Below, in pieces: positions 9,273 through 19,102 of a stretch of DNA of 64,000 nt. The DNA is from Mogibacterium pumilum. Its GTDB lineage: Bacteria > Bacillota > Clostridia > Peptostreptococcales > Anaerovoracaceae. Below the pieces are notes generated by a model, which searched no databases, was not told the origin of the DNA, and was given only the letters and a program-made list of their open reading frames with translations. The position numbers and the translations under genes were made by a program. Every line of letters starts with the position of its first letter. Positions within the stretch are counted from its first letter, which is position 1. The stretch lies in NCBI RefSeq assembly GCF_002243385.1, contig NZ_CP016199.1:1691113-1755112 (forward strand). Direction: 5' to 3'.

Positions 9273-11021
9273 TTAAGCGAAAGACCATCCTTCTGCTTTT
9301 TCTCTTATACTTATGAAACGTTGATAAAGGCCCTCTTGTTTTATCAGCTCTTGATGAGTTCCTTTTTGAACAACTTTTCCGTTATCAATTACAAGTATTT
9401 GATCTGCGTTTTCTATGGTCGCTAACCTATGTGCAATAACAATTACCGTTTTTCCTTTCGTTAATTCCGTAATAGCTTGTTGAATCATATGTTCATTTTC
9501 CGGATCAATACTTGCAGTTGCTTCGTCAAGAATTATAATAGGAGAATTTTTTAGAATAGCACGTGCAATAGAAATTCTTTGCTTTTCACCACCTGATAAA
9601 TTTGCTCCGCCTTCTTCAACAATCGTTTCATATCCATTTGGAAATGATGTAATAAACTCATGACACCTTGCTTTTTTCGCTGCTGCTACAATATCTTCAT
9701 AGGTTGCATTAGGATTACCAAATTTTATATTGTTTGCGATTGTATCATTGAATAGATAAACTTTTTGAAATACCATAGAAATATTGCGAAGAATACTTTC
9801 ACATGTCATATCTTTTATATTGTGTCCATCTATTCGTATAGTTCCCTTGTTCACATCATAAAATCTTGCAATTAAATTACATATAGTTGTTTTTCCGCTT
9901 CCGGATGGACCTACAATCGCTGTTGTAGCACCTTGTGGCAATATGAAGCTAACATCTGATAAAACTGTTTTTTTGTCATAAGCAAAAGAAACATTTTGAA
10001 ATTCTATATTATATGCATCTAAAGATATATCTTTTCCATTCTTGTCAATTTCTTCTGCTTTCTGAATAGAATCAAGTTTGTCCAATGTCGCATTGATAAC
10101 CTCAATTACATGGATAGCACTATTCACTTTTTCCAAATGATTGAACAAAACAAACGAAAACATATCAAGCATAAGCATGACGAAAATAGGCATACTTCCA
10201 TTCAAGGTGAGATATGCTGAAGCAATGACTACGCCAATGGAAGTAGTTTTAAGAATTAACTGATGCAGGCAATTATATGGACAATATTCCAACTCTAATT
10301 TTACGTTTACTTTTTTATGGTTTTGAAATGCGTTCCTTATTCCTTCTACGGCTGCACCTTCCTGTTTGAAGGCTTTTACAACTTGCATTCCTCTCAAATA
10401 TTCTATTGTGTTTTCTACAATTTCATCTTGGGCTTTTTGATGTAATACTGCGTTACGGTGTGATATTTTTTCAAGTGCATACATAATGCATGTAGAAACA
10501 AGTAGCCCTGTTAAGGATATAACTCCTGCTATCGGACAGAATATTGTCAAAGATATTATCATCACAACAACTGTTATATGACCATTAACGACAATATCTA
10601 TCATATGCATGCAGTACATTTCTATAAATGAAAGATCAGTTGTAGCAGCAGAAGATAATTCTCCTATATTATTGTGATTGAAGAATCCAAGTGATACTTT
10701 CTTAAAAAGGTTTCCCAATTTGATACGTTGCTCTGCTGTCGCCTCATATCCCACACTTTCTTGAGTAATTGCACGCAGATATGATGAAATAAATCGTAAT
10801 AATACACATACAATAACAGAAAAAAGGAGTTTCCATATCATTGTATGATCTAATGGTTCTTTTCCGCTAAAGTCATTCAAAATGGCATTTAATCCATAAG
10901 ATGCCAACATAATCGGCAAAGCAGTAAATATTCCATTCAAAAAAGCAAAAATAAACCCTATATATACTCGTTTTTTATAGTTTCCAGTCCAATCAATCAA
11001 CCTTTTTACAGTTCTGAACAT
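9273..11021 (-). CDS. ABC exporter half-transporter (fused TMD-NBD), second subunit
   Basis: 582 residues. Six predicted membrane helices fill the N-terminal 310 residues (e.g. VYIGFIFAFLNGIFTALPIM, TVVVMIISLTIFC). The nucleotide-binding domain has Walker A GPSGSGKT near 374, signature LSGGEKQR near 475, Walker B IIILDEATA and the H-loop IAHRLAT. It overlaps the preceding ABC gene by 16 bases, so the two almost certainly form a heterodimer. Both are of the MdlAB/YbtPQ-like type that accompanies AraC regulators and ECF transporters on ICEs. The substrate is unknown; import of a metallophore and export of a toxic compound are both possible. Confidence 0.85.
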   Translation of the reverse strand: MFRTVKRLIDWTGNYKKRVYIGFIFAFLNGIFTALPIMLASYGLNAILNDFSGKEPLDHTMIWKLLFSVIVCVLLRFISSYLRAITQESVGYEATAEQRIKLGNLFKKVSLGFFNHNNIGELSSAATTDLSFIEMYCMHMIDIVVNGHITVVVMIISLTIFCPIAGVISLTGLLVSTCIMYALEKISHRNAVLHQKAQDEIVENTIEYLRGMQVVKAFKQEGAAVEGIRNAFQNHKKVNVKLELEYCPYNCLHQLILKTTSIGVVIASAYLTLNGSMPIFVMLMLDMFSFVLFNHLEKVNSAIHVIEVINATLDKLDSIQKAEEIDKNGKDISLDAYNIEFQNVSFAYDKKTVLSDVSFILPQGATTAIVGPSGSGKTTICNLIARFYDVNKGTIRIDGHNIKDMTCESILRNISMVFQKVYLFNDTIANNIKFGNPNATYEDIVAAAKKARCHEFITSFPNGYETIVEEGGANLSGGEKQRISIARAILKNSPIIILDEATASIDPENEHMIQQAITELTKGKTVIVIAHRLATIENADQILVIDNGKVVQKGTHQELIKQEGLYQRFISIREKAEGWSFA

Positions 11022-12790
11022 ATGCTTTCCACCTCCTGTTTAGAATTTGCAGACCAATTTCTTGCTCCTATATGAGCTTCCCACATATTACGATAGAGGG
11101 AATCGGAATCTAATAGCAATTTATGTGTACCGATCGAATGAATTTCTCCATTTTTTAAGACAATAATTTGATTAGCGTTTGTTATAGTGGATAGTCTGTG
11201 TGCAATAACAAAAAGTATTTTTCCTTTGGTTAAAGCCGATATTGATCGTTGCATTTTTTCTTCATTTTCTTGATCTGCAAAAGCAGTAGCTTCATCAAGA
11301 ATAACTATAGGAGCATTTTTTAATATCATTCTTGCAATAGAAATCCTTTGTTTTTCACCGCCGGACAATCTATTTCCAGCATCACCTGCTTGCGTATCAT
11401 ATCCATGCTCAAGCTTTTGTATAAAGTCATCACAGCAAGCAGCCTTTGCAGCAGCATAAACTTCTTCATCAGTAGCAGACGGTTTGCCCATTCGGATATT
11501 TTCTTTTATGGAGCAGTGGAAGAGAAAGTTATCTTGAGTAACAAAACTTATTATGTCAGATAACTGTGATATAGGAATCTGACGTATATCTATACCACCA
11601 ATAGATATAGAGCCTTCGTCTACATCCCAAAACCGGGCTATAAGTCGTGCAATCGTAGATTTGCCACTTCCTGAAGGCCCTACCAGAGCTGTAAAAGAAT
11701 CCTCAGGAACCGAAAATGTAATATTAGAAAGAACTTTATTATCTTTATTTTTGCTATATGCAAAAGAAACATTTTTAAGCTCTATATTGTGGTTCTCTAT
11801 GGAAAGTGAATTTTTAGAATCAGGAAGCTCTGTTACATGTAGTAGCTTATCTACATCATGAATTGCATATTCTACCGCCTTAACATTACTGACGTGTAAT
11901 GTGTAATTCATTAAAGGATCAACGATGCCCATTGACAGAATAAAGCACATTACCATGTTTTCAGGCGATAATGTACCGGTGGCATATAAAATCATTCCTA
12001 CAGGTAAAGTTCCTAAAAAGGTGGATGGAAGCACCGAATTTCCAAAGTTCATTAGTTTCCACACACTTTTATACCAGTTCAAAGTGTAATCCTTAAATGA
12101 TTTTACAGCTTTTGAAAATTTTTCATAGGATGTAGAAGATTGATTGAAAGCTTTGATTACTTCTATTCCTTCAACATATTCAACAATCACTCCATTTACA
12201 TAATTGCTGGATTCCATATAATCTGCATACTGTTTATTAAAATTTTTCATCATACTAAAATATGCAACAGAAGCAATCGGCACAGTTATTAACATCGCAA
12301 GAGCCATACGCCAATCTATGCTTATTAAATATATAAAAACAGCAATCGGTAGGCATAAATTAGAAATTCCTTCAGGAATCATATGTGCTAAAGGTAATTC
12401 GATGGTTTCAACTCTATCTACAATTACGCTTTTTAATTTTCCAACAGATTCTTCAACTACTGTTCCAAGAGGAGCCCTCATCAGCCGCTCGGCAAGAGCA
12501 AGTCGTATGTTCTCCAAAATACTATACGCAGATGCATGGGACAGACTTGTAGAAATACCATGAAAAATATACCTAAAAGTATATCCGCATACAGCGATCA
12601 AACCCCATACCCAAACATTAGGAATTGTAGCCGAACCGTTTATAAATGAAGTAATAATATGATACACACTCCAATAAGGTATAAGACCTGAGGCTACACT
12701 AACCAAAGCACATATAACAGATAATATAATTTTGCCTTTACATTGTGATGCAAAGGAGAAGACAATGGAAATCCAGCTTCTCTTTTTCAT
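11006..12790 (-). CDS. ABC exporter half-transporter (fused TMD-NBD), first subunit
   Basis: About 594 residues. The N-terminal membrane domain begins VFSFASQCKGKIILSVICAL. The ATPase domain has Walker A GPSGSGKS, signature RLSGGEKQR, Walker B IVILDEATA and the H-loop IAHRLST. I use the ATG at 12790 because AAGGAGGA precedes it by 6-8 bases; an upstream ATG at 12808 overlaps that ribosome site. A terminator-like hairpin ends only about 16 bases before this ribosome site, so expression probably depends on read-through or antitermination. Its partner is the next gene. Confidence 0.85.
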   Translation of the reverse strand: MKKRSWISIVFSFASQCKGKIILSVICALVSVASGLIPYWSVYHIITSFINGSATIPNVWVWGLIAVCGYTFRYIFHGISTSLSHASAYSILENIRLALAERLMRAPLGTVVEESVGKLKSVIVDRVETIELPLAHMIPEGISNLCLPIAVFIYLISIDWRMALAMLITVPIASVAYFSMMKNFNKQYADYMESSNYVNGVIVEYVEGIEVIKAFNQSSTSYEKFSKAVKSFKDYTLNWYKSVWKLMNFGNSVLPSTFLGTLPVGMILYATGTLSPENMVMCFILSMGIVDPLMNYTLHVSNVKAVEYAIHDVDKLLHVTELPDSKNSLSIENHNIELKNVSFAYSKNKDNKVLSNITFSVPEDSFTALVGPSGSGKSTIARLIARFWDVDEGSISIGGIDIRQIPISQLSDIISFVTQDNFLFHCSIKENIRMGKPSATDEEVYAAAKAACCDDFIQKLEHGYDTQAGDAGNRLSGGEKQRISIARMILKNAPIVILDEATAFADQENEEKMQRSISALTKGKILFVIAHRLSTITNANQIIVLKNGEIHSIGTHKLLLDSDSLYRNMWEAHIGARNWSANSKQEVESICSEL

Positions 12791-12805
12791 TATTTGTTCC
12801 TCCTT

Positions 12806-12850
12806 CAATAAAAAATAGAGAGTATCGTATATTATTCGACACTCTCTATT
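12806..12850 (-). terminator. Terminator/attenuator between araC-type gene and ABC exporter pair
   Basis: A 14-bp near-perfect stem (AATAGAGAGTGTCG / CGATACTCTCTATT, one mismatch) is followed by TTTTTTATTG and then immediately by the ribosome binding site of the ABC gene. Position makes it either the end of the ECF-AraC transcript or a regulated attenuator. Confidence 0.75.
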
Positions 12851-12901
12851 CTACCAATATTAAATTTTTCATCTACTCTACATAGGTATGCTTAACTCCA
12901 T

Positions 12902-13861
12902 TTAGATTTTAATTTTCCTATATTCTAATGGGGTTACACCTTTTATGTTCTTAAACGCCTCTGCAAATTTACTACTGTTTGAATATCCCACTTCTCCTGC
13001 AATGGTTGAAACAGTTTTATCGGTTTCTGTAAGGAGTGTTGCAGCCATGTTTATTCTGTATTTTTTCATGTATGAGTATATTGCTGATCCATAGATTCCT
13101 TTGAAACATTCTTTTAAGGATGATTCTGAAATATCAAATTGCCTTGCAAGTTCTTCAATCGTGTAATGGTGTTCCGGAGCAGCCGTTATAAAGTTTTTTA
13201 TAGCTTTTACTTTTTCAACTTTAGTTTTATAAAAATATGGTCGTTCTTTACGAATGGCAGAAACATCCGCAATTTTTAATGAAACAAGAAGTTCCAAAAT
13301 TTTGATTTTAAGATATTCTGATTTAATTGAATCTGGCACATTATAAATCTCGGAAAAAATATGATCTGTTAAAGAATCCCCATGTATAATGCAAGGTTTC
13401 TCATTCAAAGAAAATTTTTTCTCCAAATCAAATAAATCTATGGAAAAAAGTTGTAATTGCTCCTTAACGCTGCTTTCCATAATATCTGTAACAGACAAAT
13501 TGATTGTAATACCATGATAATGGCTCAAGGGGAAACTACAATAACGGTATTCTGCAACATGCAAATTTTCAATTAAAATATCTCCCGGTTCTAAATACAA
13601 ATATTCATTTGAGGAAGTTTCTGATTCCATTCTCCCTTCACTGCAATGATGAATACTAATATAATGACCGGGGTCTATTTTTCTTCCTGTTCCTTCTTCG
13701 GAATGAAAACTGTTATACATCAATGATATTCCCGGATAAAGAGGGTAATATATAACCGTACCATCTGCATTTCCACCGTTAAGCTGATATACAGAACATA
13801 AATCATCTTTACAGAGCAATTCAAATTTTTGCTCTTTGAAAATTTTATCAATATCAAACAC
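12902..13861 (-). CDS. AraC-family transcriptional regulator
   Basis: About 319 residues. The C-terminal 100 residues hold two helix-turn-helix motifs (YTIEELARQFDISESSLKECF and STIAGEVGYSNSSKFAEAFK, then GVTPLEYRK), the AraC/XylS signature. The N-terminal part is a probable ligand-sensing domain. The start was set to GTG 13861: GAGGTG lies six bases upstream, and the gene overlaps the end of the ATPase gene. It is sandwiched between the ECF transporter and the ABC pair, so it probably controls one or both in response to the transported compound (inference). Confidence 0.9.
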   Translation of the reverse strand: MFDIDKIFKEQKFELLCKDDLCSVYQLNGGNADGTVIYYPLYPGISLMYNSFHSEEGTGRKIDPGHYISIHHCSEGRMESETSSNEYLYLEPGDILIENLHVAEYRYCSFPLSHYHGITINLSVTDIMESSVKEQLQLFSIDLFDLEKKFSLNEKPCIIHGDSLTDHIFSEIYNVPDSIKSEYLKIKILELLVSLKIADVSAIRKERPYFYKTKVEKVKAIKNFITAAPEHHYTIEELARQFDISESSLKECFKGIYGSAIYSYMKKYRINMAATLLTETDKTVSTIAGEVGYSNSSKFAEAFKNIKGVTPLEYRKIKI

Positions 13862-15329
13862 TACTATCACCTCGCTGTAAGAAAAATTTCTTTAAGCGTT
13901 CCGTTCCACTTAAATCTAAAGGATATTGTTCTTTCACCATTCCATTTTCTAAATGAAGTATATAAGTGCAACAACTTGCTATAAGCTCATAATCATGAGT
14001 AACAACAAGTACAGTTTTTCCTATCTGTGATAAATCGGTAAGTTCTTTTGCAACATCTCGCATGTGAAGAAGATCCAGTCCACTTGTGGGTTCATCAAAA
14101 ATCATAATTTCACGTTGAGATGCCAAAGCACTTGCTATTGCTACTCTTTGTTTTTGACCTCCTGAAAGTGAAGCGGGATGCTTTTCCTTAAATTGAAGTA
14201 ATTCAAGTTTTTTTAATATCAAGTCAATCTCCGGTTCATTCGGGTTTTTCATGCTTAATATCAATTCTTCATATATGCTTTCGGCAAAAAGTTGATGATT
14301 CACATCCTGCATTACCATATAACAATAGGAAAGACGCTGCTTTCTATTTAATGCTTTATTATTTATTGTTATTATACCCTTACATCTTTTTTCAAGTCCA
14401 CAAATGCATCTTGCAAAAGTTGATTTTCCAGCACCGTTATTTCCTATTATTGCAATTACATTTGCTGCTGGTAAAGTGAGAGAGGGCACTTGTAAAGCTC
14501 TATCTTTCTTTGTGTATGAAAAGAAAAAATTTGAAAAAAATATTTCATCCTCTCTCTTCATGTTCTTTACAGACAATGGAAATAAATTTAGTTCAAAAGG
14601 ACGAAGCCCCATATCTATTTGCTCGGATATAGATAATTTTTCAATATCGGCACTGGTATATTCTTTTTGTATTTGCCCATCCTCCATATATATTACACGA
14701 TCAAAGAGACCTCTCAAATAATAAAGACGATGTTCAGCTATCACAATGGTTTTGCCTTGATTTTTCCATATTGAAATCATTTTCCGAAGATCATCGGTTG
14801 AATGTGTATCTAAATTGGAAGAAGGTTCGTCTAATACAATAATGGAAGGGGAACTGACTGATACTGAAGCACATGCTATTTTCTGTTTTTCCCCTCCAGA
14901 TAAATTAAAAATATTTTTACCAAGGAGATGATTTATATTGAACATGGCAGCTGTTTCAAATATACTGCTGACGATTTTATTTTCAGGTAATCCTTGATTT
15001 TCACACGCAAAAGCCAATTCACTTGTTGAATCCACATTGAAGAATTGAGTTCTTGGATTTTGGAACACGCTTCCAACAAATTTTGGAATTTCATAAAGTG
15101 AAAGTTTACTAAGATTATGGCTATCAATAATTACATCACCTGATAAACGGCCATTATAATAATTTGGAATAAGCCCATTTATCAACCTTGTTAATGTGGT
15201 TTTTCCACACCCTGATTTTCCACATAATAGGACAACTTCTCCGTTTGGAATTACAAGATTTATTTCATGCAAACCTCCAGACGCTCCTTCCATATTATAT
15301 CGGAAGTTGACATTTTTTAACTCTATCAT
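13854..15329 (-). CDS. ECF transporter energizing ATPase, two fused ABC domains
   Basis: 491 residues with two complete nucleotide-binding domains. The first has Walker A GKSGCGKT near 38 and NLSGGEKQK with VLDEPSSNLD; the second has GNNGAGKS near 300, SLSGGQKQR and MIFDEPTSGLD. Fused EcfA-type ATPases power vitamin or metal uptake together with EcfT and an S component. The next two genes upstream encode exactly these. The stop overlaps the araC-type gene. Confidence 0.88.
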   Translation of the reverse strand: MIELKNVNFRYNMEGASGGLHEINLVIPNGEVVLLCGKSGCGKTTLTRLINGLIPNYYNGRLSGDVIIDSHNLSKLSLYEIPKFVGSVFQNPRTQFFNVDSTSELAFACENQGLPENKIVSSIFETAAMFNINHLLGKNIFNLSGGEKQKIACASVSVSSPSIIVLDEPSSNLDTHSTDDLRKMISIWKNQGKTIVIAEHRLYYLRGLFDRVIYMEDGQIQKEYTSADIEKLSISEQIDMGLRPFELNLFPLSVKNMKREDEIFFSNFFFSYTKKDRALQVPSLTLPAANVIAIIGNNGAGKSTFARCICGLEKRCKGIITINNKALNRKQRLSYCYMVMQDVNHQLFAESIYEELILSMKNPNEPEIDLILKKLELLQFKEKHPASLSGGQKQRVAIASALASQREIMIFDEPTSGLDLLHMRDVAKELTDLSQIGKTVLVVTHDYELIASCCTYILHLENGMVKEQYPLDLSGTERLKKFFLQRGDSSV

Positions 15330-15346
15330 TTTTTCACCCTATTTCA

Positions 15347-16063
15347 TCAAACCAGAAAACCAATCCAACATATGAGTGCTGCTATAATAAAAATAGCATC
15401 AATCATATTAAATCCTATTTTGCATATATTTGTTCGTTTTGTTGGACTCCCTAATCCACGCGTAAGTGCAGCTGCTGATAGTTCTTCACCGATTTTCGTA
15501 ATAGAAATCATTAGTGGAACAATGCGATATTCCAACATCTTGATAGGGCTTCTAAAAGTTGTAATACCTCGCATTTTCATAGCATCCTGAATAGCTCTAT
15601 ATTCTTCTTTTACTGTTGGGAAAAATCGAAATACCACAGACATTGGAATGATTATTTTTTCCGGGATATGCATCTTTTCCATTGAGGCGATAAATTCACT
15701 AACTGTTGTTGTATCAATAAGATAATATCCCATCACTATTCCCGGTAATATTTGAGTATATATTCCTAATATCGCACCTAACATAAAGCTAAATGCACCT
15801 TTTAATGTTGGAAACAGAAATATACTTAAACAAAAAAGTATCGTGTAAAATAAAAAAAACTTTAATGCTGCTTTTAATCGCATAGAAAAAAGCAACATAA
15901 GAATGGGAAATACAGCGGCTATAGGGCGAATATAAATCATCGCCCCATCAAATTTTCCTGCACACATAATAGTAGTTACTGTAATAGTTAAGAAAATTTT
16001 AGTGCGTGGGTCAATATGAAAAATGGATTTTTGTTCAAATGGTAATTGCTTGAGATTTTCCAT
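15347..16063 (-). CDS. ECF transporter transmembrane component T
   Basis: About 238 residues, five or so membrane helices. The coupling-helix motif AAALTRGLGSPTKR and an earlier AIQDAMKMRGI match the EcfT/CbiQ family (two A-R-G type boxes that contact the ATPases). The ATG at 16063 overlaps the S-component stop as TAATG, so I prefer it over an ATG 108 bases upstream. A gap of 17 bp separates it from the ATPase gene. Confidence 0.88.
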   Translation of the reverse strand: MENLKQLPFEQKSIFHIDPRTKIFLTITVTTIMCAGKFDGAMIYIRPIAAVFPILMLLFSMRLKAALKFFLFYTILFCLSIFLFPTLKGAFSFMLGAILGIYTQILPGIVMGYYLIDTTTVSEFIASMEKMHIPEKIIIPMSVVFRFFPTVKEEYRAIQDAMKMRGITTFRSPIKMLEYRIVPLMISITKIGEELSAAALTRGLGSPTKRTNICKIGFNMIDAIFIIAALICWIGFLV

Positions 16064-16644
16064 TAAGCAATACCTGCTTTTTTGAAATGTTTTTTTAGAA
16101 CAGTTTTGCCCAACATCGCACCTAAAATTCCACCAATAAGACAAGATAAAACAAGAACAGGATACATCCAATTTGGTGTAAGTGATGCAAGTGCATCTGC
16201 GTATTCCTTTCCATAACCCTTTTCCATAGTCATAAAGAACTCATTTCTCATAAAAAACAGCCTGCTAAAAAAGCCCATTGTCAGAATAGAAAAAACGGCA
16301 TATCCAATTATTGTATACTTCATGCTCTGGTATTTGCCCATTTTCATAATTACGTCCGCTAAAAAACCGCAGGCAACACAAAAGGATGCTACTAATAGCC
16401 CACTACCCATAACTGTAAAGAGTATTGCTAAAATTATTCCTGTTATTGAAATCATCCCAAAGCTCCGTACTTTTGTAACATAAAGCATAAACGGAATTCC
16501 ACATGTAATAGGGCATATCAGTCCTAACAATACATCAAGAATAGGAATATATCCCAGCATCATTGTCGCAAAATAAATGACAAAATAGATGGTTGTAAAG
16601 ATACCAATGTTAATTAAATCTTTTGCTTGTAATTTGTTGTTCAT
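16063..16644 (-). CDS. ECF transporter S component, MptD / Trep_Strep family
   Basis: 193 residues with about six hydrophobic helices and the N-terminal KDLINIGIFTTIYFVIYFA typical of the family of putative ECF substrate-binding proteins found beside AraC regulators on streptococcal and clostridial mobile elements. It should define substrate specificity; the substrate of this family is not established as far as I know. GGAGGT lies eight bases before the ATG. First gene of a six-gene minus-strand cargo unit. Confidence 0.85.
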   Translation of the reverse strand: MNNKLQAKDLINIGIFTTIYFVIYFATMMLGYIPILDVLLGLICPITCGIPFMLYVTKVRSFGMISITGIILAILFTVMGSGLLVASFCVACGFLADVIMKMGKYQSMKYTIIGYAVFSILTMGFFSRLFFMRNEFFMTMEKGYGKEYADALASLTPNWMYPVLVLSCLIGGILGAMLGKTVLKKHFKKAGIA

Positions 16645-16868
16645 AATATTACCTCCTGTATCAGTTAGTGCTATCTAACACATATATTTTACTATACCAT
16701 GCTCTAAAAAAGCTAACTACTCTATATAGGTAAAAAAGCTCCAATTAGTTTATTTTTATTTAAGATATTGACGACTATTGTCAGAGTAAAATCCTTTCTA
16801 TATATTTTTTATCAGATGTATTTATTGGCAAAAAGTGAATTTCCGTTGTTGTAGAGATTAAGGGATAA
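16645..16868. promoter_or_regulatory. Promoter region of the ECF/AraC/ABC cargo
   Basis: AT-rich, no gene. Read on the minus strand, a TATAGT -10-like box (about 16690) precedes the S-component gene. A dyad GTTAG-atagca-CTAAC sits between it and the ribosome site, a possible operator for the AraC-type protein. The assignments are weak. Confidence 0.35.
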
Positions 16869-16985
16869 GAAGAATAGCAAGCATAGGAAAGGGGTACCCT
16901 TTCCGTATTTCAACCTATGTATGCTTACGCTATAGGCTGAAAATTGCTTGTTGGGAAGTGTCCCAAACCCTCTATGAAAACAGAA
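16869..16985 (+). other. Putative origin of transfer (oriT), copy 1
   Basis: Directly upstream of mobC. It contains GGAAAGGG-GTA-CCCTTTCC (8-bp stem), a CCTAT/ATAGG hairpin, then TTGGGA-AGTG-TCCCAA followed by ACCCT. A related segment in the opposite orientation lies at 23344-23477. Forty bases (16869-16908) are identical to the reverse complement of 23438-23477. Position beside mobC and relaxase plus the hairpins point to oriT; no nick site can be proven from sequence. Confidence 0.6.
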
Positions 16986-16998
16986 AGGAAATTCACCT

Positions 16999-17328
16999 AT
17001 GAATAACAGAAAAAGAAATGTGCAGATTAAATTTCGTGTTACGGAAGAAGAACGCAGCTTGATTGAAGAAAAAATGAAACAGGTGCCTACAAGAAATATG
17101 GAAGCGTACCTTCGGAAAATGGCGATAGACGGATATATCATTCAGGTCGATCACAGCGATATAAAGAAAATGACGGCAGAGCTTCAAAAAATCGGAGTCA
17201 ACATCAATCAGATTGCAAAAAGAGCGAACGCGACAGGAAATGTGTATCAGGAAGATATAGAAGAAATCAAAGGAGCATTAAAAGAGATATGGCGGTTACA
17301 AAGATTAAGCCTATTAAAAGCACACTGA
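16999..17328 (+). CDS. mobC: MobC-family relaxosome protein
   Basis: 109 residues. The RNVQIKFRVTEEERSLIEEKM start is a ribbon-helix-helix-like DNA-binding region, and LQKIGVNINQIAKRANATGN is the MobC family signature. It binds oriT and helps the relaxase. AGAAAGGAAA precedes the ATG. It overlaps the relaxase start by 40 bases. It is the first gene of the only plus-strand block inside the ICE core. Confidence 0.9.
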   Translation: MNNRKRNVQIKFRVTEEERSLIEEKMKQVPTRNMEAYLRKMAIDGYIIQVDHSDIKKMTAELQKIGVNINQIAKRANATGNVYQEDIEEIKGALKEIWRLQRLSLLKAH

Positions 17329-18632
17329 AAAAAGCTCTTGAATATATCCAAAATCCCGATAAAACCGATGACAAAATGCTCGTTTCCTCTTTCGGATGCA
17401 GCTATGAAACCGCAGATATAGAGTTTGCCTTCACACTTTCACAGGCACTTGATAAAGGAAACAATTTAGCCCATCACCTCATACAGTCCTTTGAGCCGGG
17501 AGAGGTCAGTTTTGAAAAAGCCCATGAAATTGGAAAGCAGCTTGCGGACGCCGTAACAAAAGGACAGTATGAATATGTCCTAACTACCCATATTGATAAA
17601 GGGCACGTCCATAATCACATTATTTTTTGTGCTGTCAATTTCGTAGATTATCACAAATATAATTCCAACAAAAGAAGTTATTACGGGATTAGAAATGTCA
17701 GCGACCGTTTATGCTATGAAAACGGATTGTCGGTTATCACTCCGGAAAAAGGACGAAAAGGAAAAAGCTATATTGAGTATCAGACAGCAAAGAAAGGTAC
17801 AAGCTGGAAAGGAAAACTGAAAGAAACGGTTGATCTTCTGATTCCTCAGGTAAAGGATTTTGAAGAGCTTTTAGAGAAGCTTCAAGCTTCCGGTTATGAA
17901 ATCAAACGCGGGAAATATACATCCTGCTGTGCACCCGGACAGGAGCGATTTACAAGGCTGAAAACTCTCGGTATTGATTATACGGAAGAAGCAATCAAAA
18001 AACGCATTGCAGGAATAAGAAGCCATAATGTCAAGACACTGAAGCAGGAACAAGGAATATCTCTACTGATTGATATTGAAAATAATATCAAGGCACAGCA
18101 ATCGGCAAGCTATGAGCATTGGGCAAAAATCCATAATCTGAAACAGGCTGCAAAGACAATGAATTTCCTTACGGAAAATAACATTAAGCAGTATGAGGAT
18201 TTAATCAGTCGAATAGATGAAATCGTCCTCGACAGCGAACAGACGGCAACTAACTTGAAGCAGGCGGAAAAGAAGCTGTCCGATATGGCTGTTCTGATAA
18301 AAAATATCTCAACCTATCAAAAGACAAAGGATATTTACAGAGGATATATCAAGGCAAAGAATAAGGAAGCATACAAGCATAAGCATGAAAGCAGCCTGAT
18401 TCTTTATGAAGCTGCGACAAAGGCGTTAAAGGATGCAGGCATTAAAAAGCTTCCGAATCTTACCACTTTGCAGAAAGAATATTCTGATCTGCAAAAGAAG
18501 AAAGATGCCATATATTCCGACTATGGAAAATTAAAAAAGAAAGTCAAGGAATATCAAAAAATCAAACAGAATGTTGATATGATTTTACAAAGAAAAAACA
18601 CAGGCAGGGAGCATACAAAAAACCTTGAATAA
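17289..18632 (+). CDS. Relaxase/mobilization nuclease, MOBP type
   Basis: 447 residues. The N-terminal 150 residues form the nuclease: ALEYIQNP near 15 and the metal-binding three-histidine motif HIDKGHVHNHIIF near 98-110. The C-terminal half (about 240-430) is charged and likely coiled coil. It nicks oriT and leads the strand into the recipient. It begins within mobC, so the two are translationally coupled. The family and position match Tn1549-type relaxases. No defects seen. Confidence 0.92.
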   Translation: MAVTKIKPIKSTLKKALEYIQNPDKTDDKMLVSSFGCSYETADIEFAFTLSQALDKGNNLAHHLIQSFEPGEVSFEKAHEIGKQLADAVTKGQYEYVLTTHIDKGHVHNHIIFCAVNFVDYHKYNSNKRSYYGIRNVSDRLCYENGLSVITPEKGRKGKSYIEYQTAKKGTSWKGKLKETVDLLIPQVKDFEELLEKLQASGYEIKRGKYTSCCAPGQERFTRLKTLGIDYTEEAIKKRIAGIRSHNVKTLKQEQGISLLIDIENNIKAQQSASYEHWAKIHNLKQAAKTMNFLTENNIKQYEDLISRIDEIVLDSEQTATNLKQAEKKLSDMAVLIKNISTYQKTKDIYRGYIKAKNKEAYKHKHESSLILYEAATKALKDAGIKKLPNLTTLQKEYSDLQKKKDAIYSDYGKLKKKVKEYQKIKQNVDMILQRKNTGREHTKNLE

Positions 18633-18746
18633 TTCCTCTTGTGGATGATGACTAAAATTCATGGTATGATATGGCTAACTAAAGAAACGGGAAATACACA
18701 ATATTAAGGGCAGAAAACAGTTCCCGGAAGAAAAGGAGCTGATAGA

Positions 18747-19079
18747 ATGACGCGCAAAGAAATATGGAAAGATTTTTTTAAGAAAGTAATTATCCCTGTT
18801 TTACTGACGGGATTTCTCTTTTACTGGGGAACGAAAATATTTACGCAAAACGGAGAAACCAACTATTTCTATGTATGGCTGTTTTGCGGAGTTCCTTTCG
18901 GTATCCGAAGAATGTTCCTGTGGCTGATTCCGATAAATCACGACTTTACCGCAACGGTGGGAATATTTGCCGTAAATATCATAGCCGGCGGACTGATCGG
19001 CTGCATTGTGATTATCTGGCAGCTTCTCGTTGCGGCATGGTACATTCCGCTTACAATATACAAGCTTGTCAAGGAATAA
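18747..19079 (+). CDS. Small membrane protein, DUF6050-like
   Basis: 110 residues with three hydrophobic segments (IIPVLLTGFLFYWG, VWLFCGVPFGIRRMFLWLI, VGIFAVNIIAGGLIGCIVII). It follows the relaxase in many Tn1549-type elements. AAAAGGAGC lies seven bases before the ATG. Role unknown; possibly an accessory of mating-pair formation. Confidence 0.65.
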   Translation: MTRKEIWKDFFKKVIIPVLLTGFLFYWGTKIFTQNGETNYFYVWLFCGVPFGIRRMFLWLIPINHDFTATVGIFAVNIIAGGLIGCIVIIWQLLVAAWYIPLTIYKLVKE

Positions 19080-19102
19080 CGGAATTTCAGACACAAAAAA
19101 AC

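Noticed and set aside
9273-12790. Drug-resistance exporter on the ICE
   Set aside because: Motifs show only a generic paired ABC transporter; with AraC and ECF partners, a nutrient or metallophore role is equally possible, so no resistance is claimed.
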